From assembly GCF_009604405.1 (NCBI RefSeq), contig NZ_WEGK01000002.1, positions 310,001 through 374,000 on the forward strand: a stretch of 64,000 bases of DNA, read 5' to 3'. The notes below the pieces were generated by a model that worked only from the letters and a program-made list of their open reading frames with translations, made no database searches and was not told the DNA's origin. Positions within the stretch are counted from its first letter, which is position 1, and each line of letters begins with the position of its first letter. Made by a program: the position numbers and the translations under genes. This stretch comes from Nocardia macrotermitis. GTDB lineage: Bacteria > Actinomycetota > Actinomycetes > Mycobacteriales > Mycobacteriaceae. Shown in pieces: positions 63,462 through 64,000 of this stretch.

Positions 63462-64000
63462 TCACAACTCGGCGGCGACTTTCCACGCGGAGTGCATCGC
63501 GCCCTGGATGTAATCGACCTCGGCGGCGTCTCCGACCACGTGCACCTCGGGAACCACGCCCGCGAGGGCGTCGGTGAGCGGAGCCCGAGCGGATACTCCC
63601 GAGGCGACGACGACCATATCCGCCGGGGCGGTCATCGTCTCGTCGGTAACACGAAACTCCACGTGCTGCTTGGTGATTCGCTGCACCGTCGCATGCCGGT
63701 GAATCCGCACGCCGTGCTCGCCCGCGTGGCGGACCGCCGTCCAGCGGCGGGGCATGGCCATGGGCACGCCGAGTTGCTGCCCCTCCTCGAGCAGGGTGAC
63801 GTTGCGGCCGCGTTCGGCGAGGAACTCCGAGAGTTCCAGTCCCACAAGCGAACCGCCGATCACGACGACATTCCTGCCCATCGGCAGGAACTTTCGGGTG
63901 ACCGTGCGAATGGCGGCCGGGCTACCGGTGATGCCGGACAACTTTCCCAGTTTCGCGATCGCGCGAAGGGGCAGCGGTACCGCGGAGACATCACCGGACC
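63462..64000 (-). CDS. FAD-dependent oxidoreductase, C-terminal part (5' end outside window)
   Basis: The last ~179 residues of a flavoprotein that runs off the right edge. A dinucleotide-binding motif NVVVIGGSLVGLELSEFLAE and RGRNVTLLEEGQQLGVPMAM mark the NAD(P)H-binding domain of the old-yellow-enzyme/2,4-dienoyl-CoA reductase type, and PEVHVVGDAAEVDYIQGAMH with SAWKVAAEL is the closing FAD-contact motif. The catalytic N-terminal barrel, if present, is not in view. It converges on the NmrA-type gene with a 6-base gap. Confidence 0.8.
   Translation of the reverse strand, partial: SGDVSAVPLPLRAIAKLGKLSGITGSPAAIRTVTRKFLPMGRNVVVIGGSLVGLELSEFLAERGRNVTLLEEGQQLGVPMAMPRRWTAVRHAGEHGVRIHRHATVQRITKQHVEFRVTDETMTAPADMVVVASGVSARAPLTDALAGVVPEVHVVGDAAEVDYIQGAMHSAWKVAAEL

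Overview
The window is strongly GC-rich, densely coding and has the gene order of a mycolic-acid actinomycete (Mycobacteriales), most likely a Nocardia. Blocks that are contiguous or nearly so in Mycobacterium tuberculosis recur here: ftsH-folE-folP-folB-folK-DUF3180-DUF6779, DUF2520-panC-panD-coaX, lysS-lsr2, clpC1, carD-ispD-ispF-cysS-rlmB, lpqE, radA-disA, canB, mutY, and kstR-fadE34. Lineage markers are Lsr2, MhuD, KstR and the cholesterol side-chain (igr) genes. Both ends cut a gene: an aldehyde dehydrogenase on the left and an FAD oxidoreductase on the right.

Layout. 1-5.6 kb: aldehyde dehydrogenase with a very long disordered tail, divergent PucR-type regulator, and three poorly characterised genes. 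6-12.6 kb: FtsH and the folate operon. 13-16.5 kb: pantothenate/CoA genes. 16.6-17.9 kb: cysteine dioxygenase and rhodanese behind a leaderless Cys-Cys leader peptide. 18-24.2 kb: LysS, the nucleoid protein Lsr2, an FHA-HTH regulator, a repeat-rich spacer and ClpC1. 24.4-31.6 kb: dioxygenase, rRNA methyltransferase, F420-type oxidoreductase, two-component system and divergent ABC exporter, with two tandem-repeat spacers. 31.7-35.4 kb: MhuD heme-degrading enzyme and lipid genes around a minisatellite. 35.5-46.5 kb: housekeeping block (RlmB, CysS, IspF, IspD, CarD, LpqE, RadA, DisA, carbonic anhydrase, MutY). 46.6-50 kb: metal (probably zinc) ABC importer behind a Zur-like palindrome. 50-52.7 kb: trehalose-phosphatase/GH15 fusion. 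53-61 kb: kstR and a six-gene operon that should remove the last three carbons of the cholesterol side chain. 61-64 kb: an AbrB/PIN toxin-antitoxin pair, a TetR/NmrA pair and the cut oxidoreductase.

Main points of interest. (1) The leaderless sORF MSHRVSIQECCRG at 16630, one promoter spacing behind a -10 box and directly before two hairpins, looks like a cysteine-sensing attenuator but precedes a cysteine-degrading operon. (2) Repeats have expanded in several spacers and one has entered a gene in frame (fadE28 homologue). (3) Several conserved enzymes carry long low-complexity additions (aldehyde dehydrogenase, PucR regulator, metal-importer ATPase). (4) A 13-bp palindrome, CATATCGGATATG, occurs twice, each time in an upstream spacer. 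No tRNA, rRNA, CRISPR array, insertion sequence or prophage was recognised.
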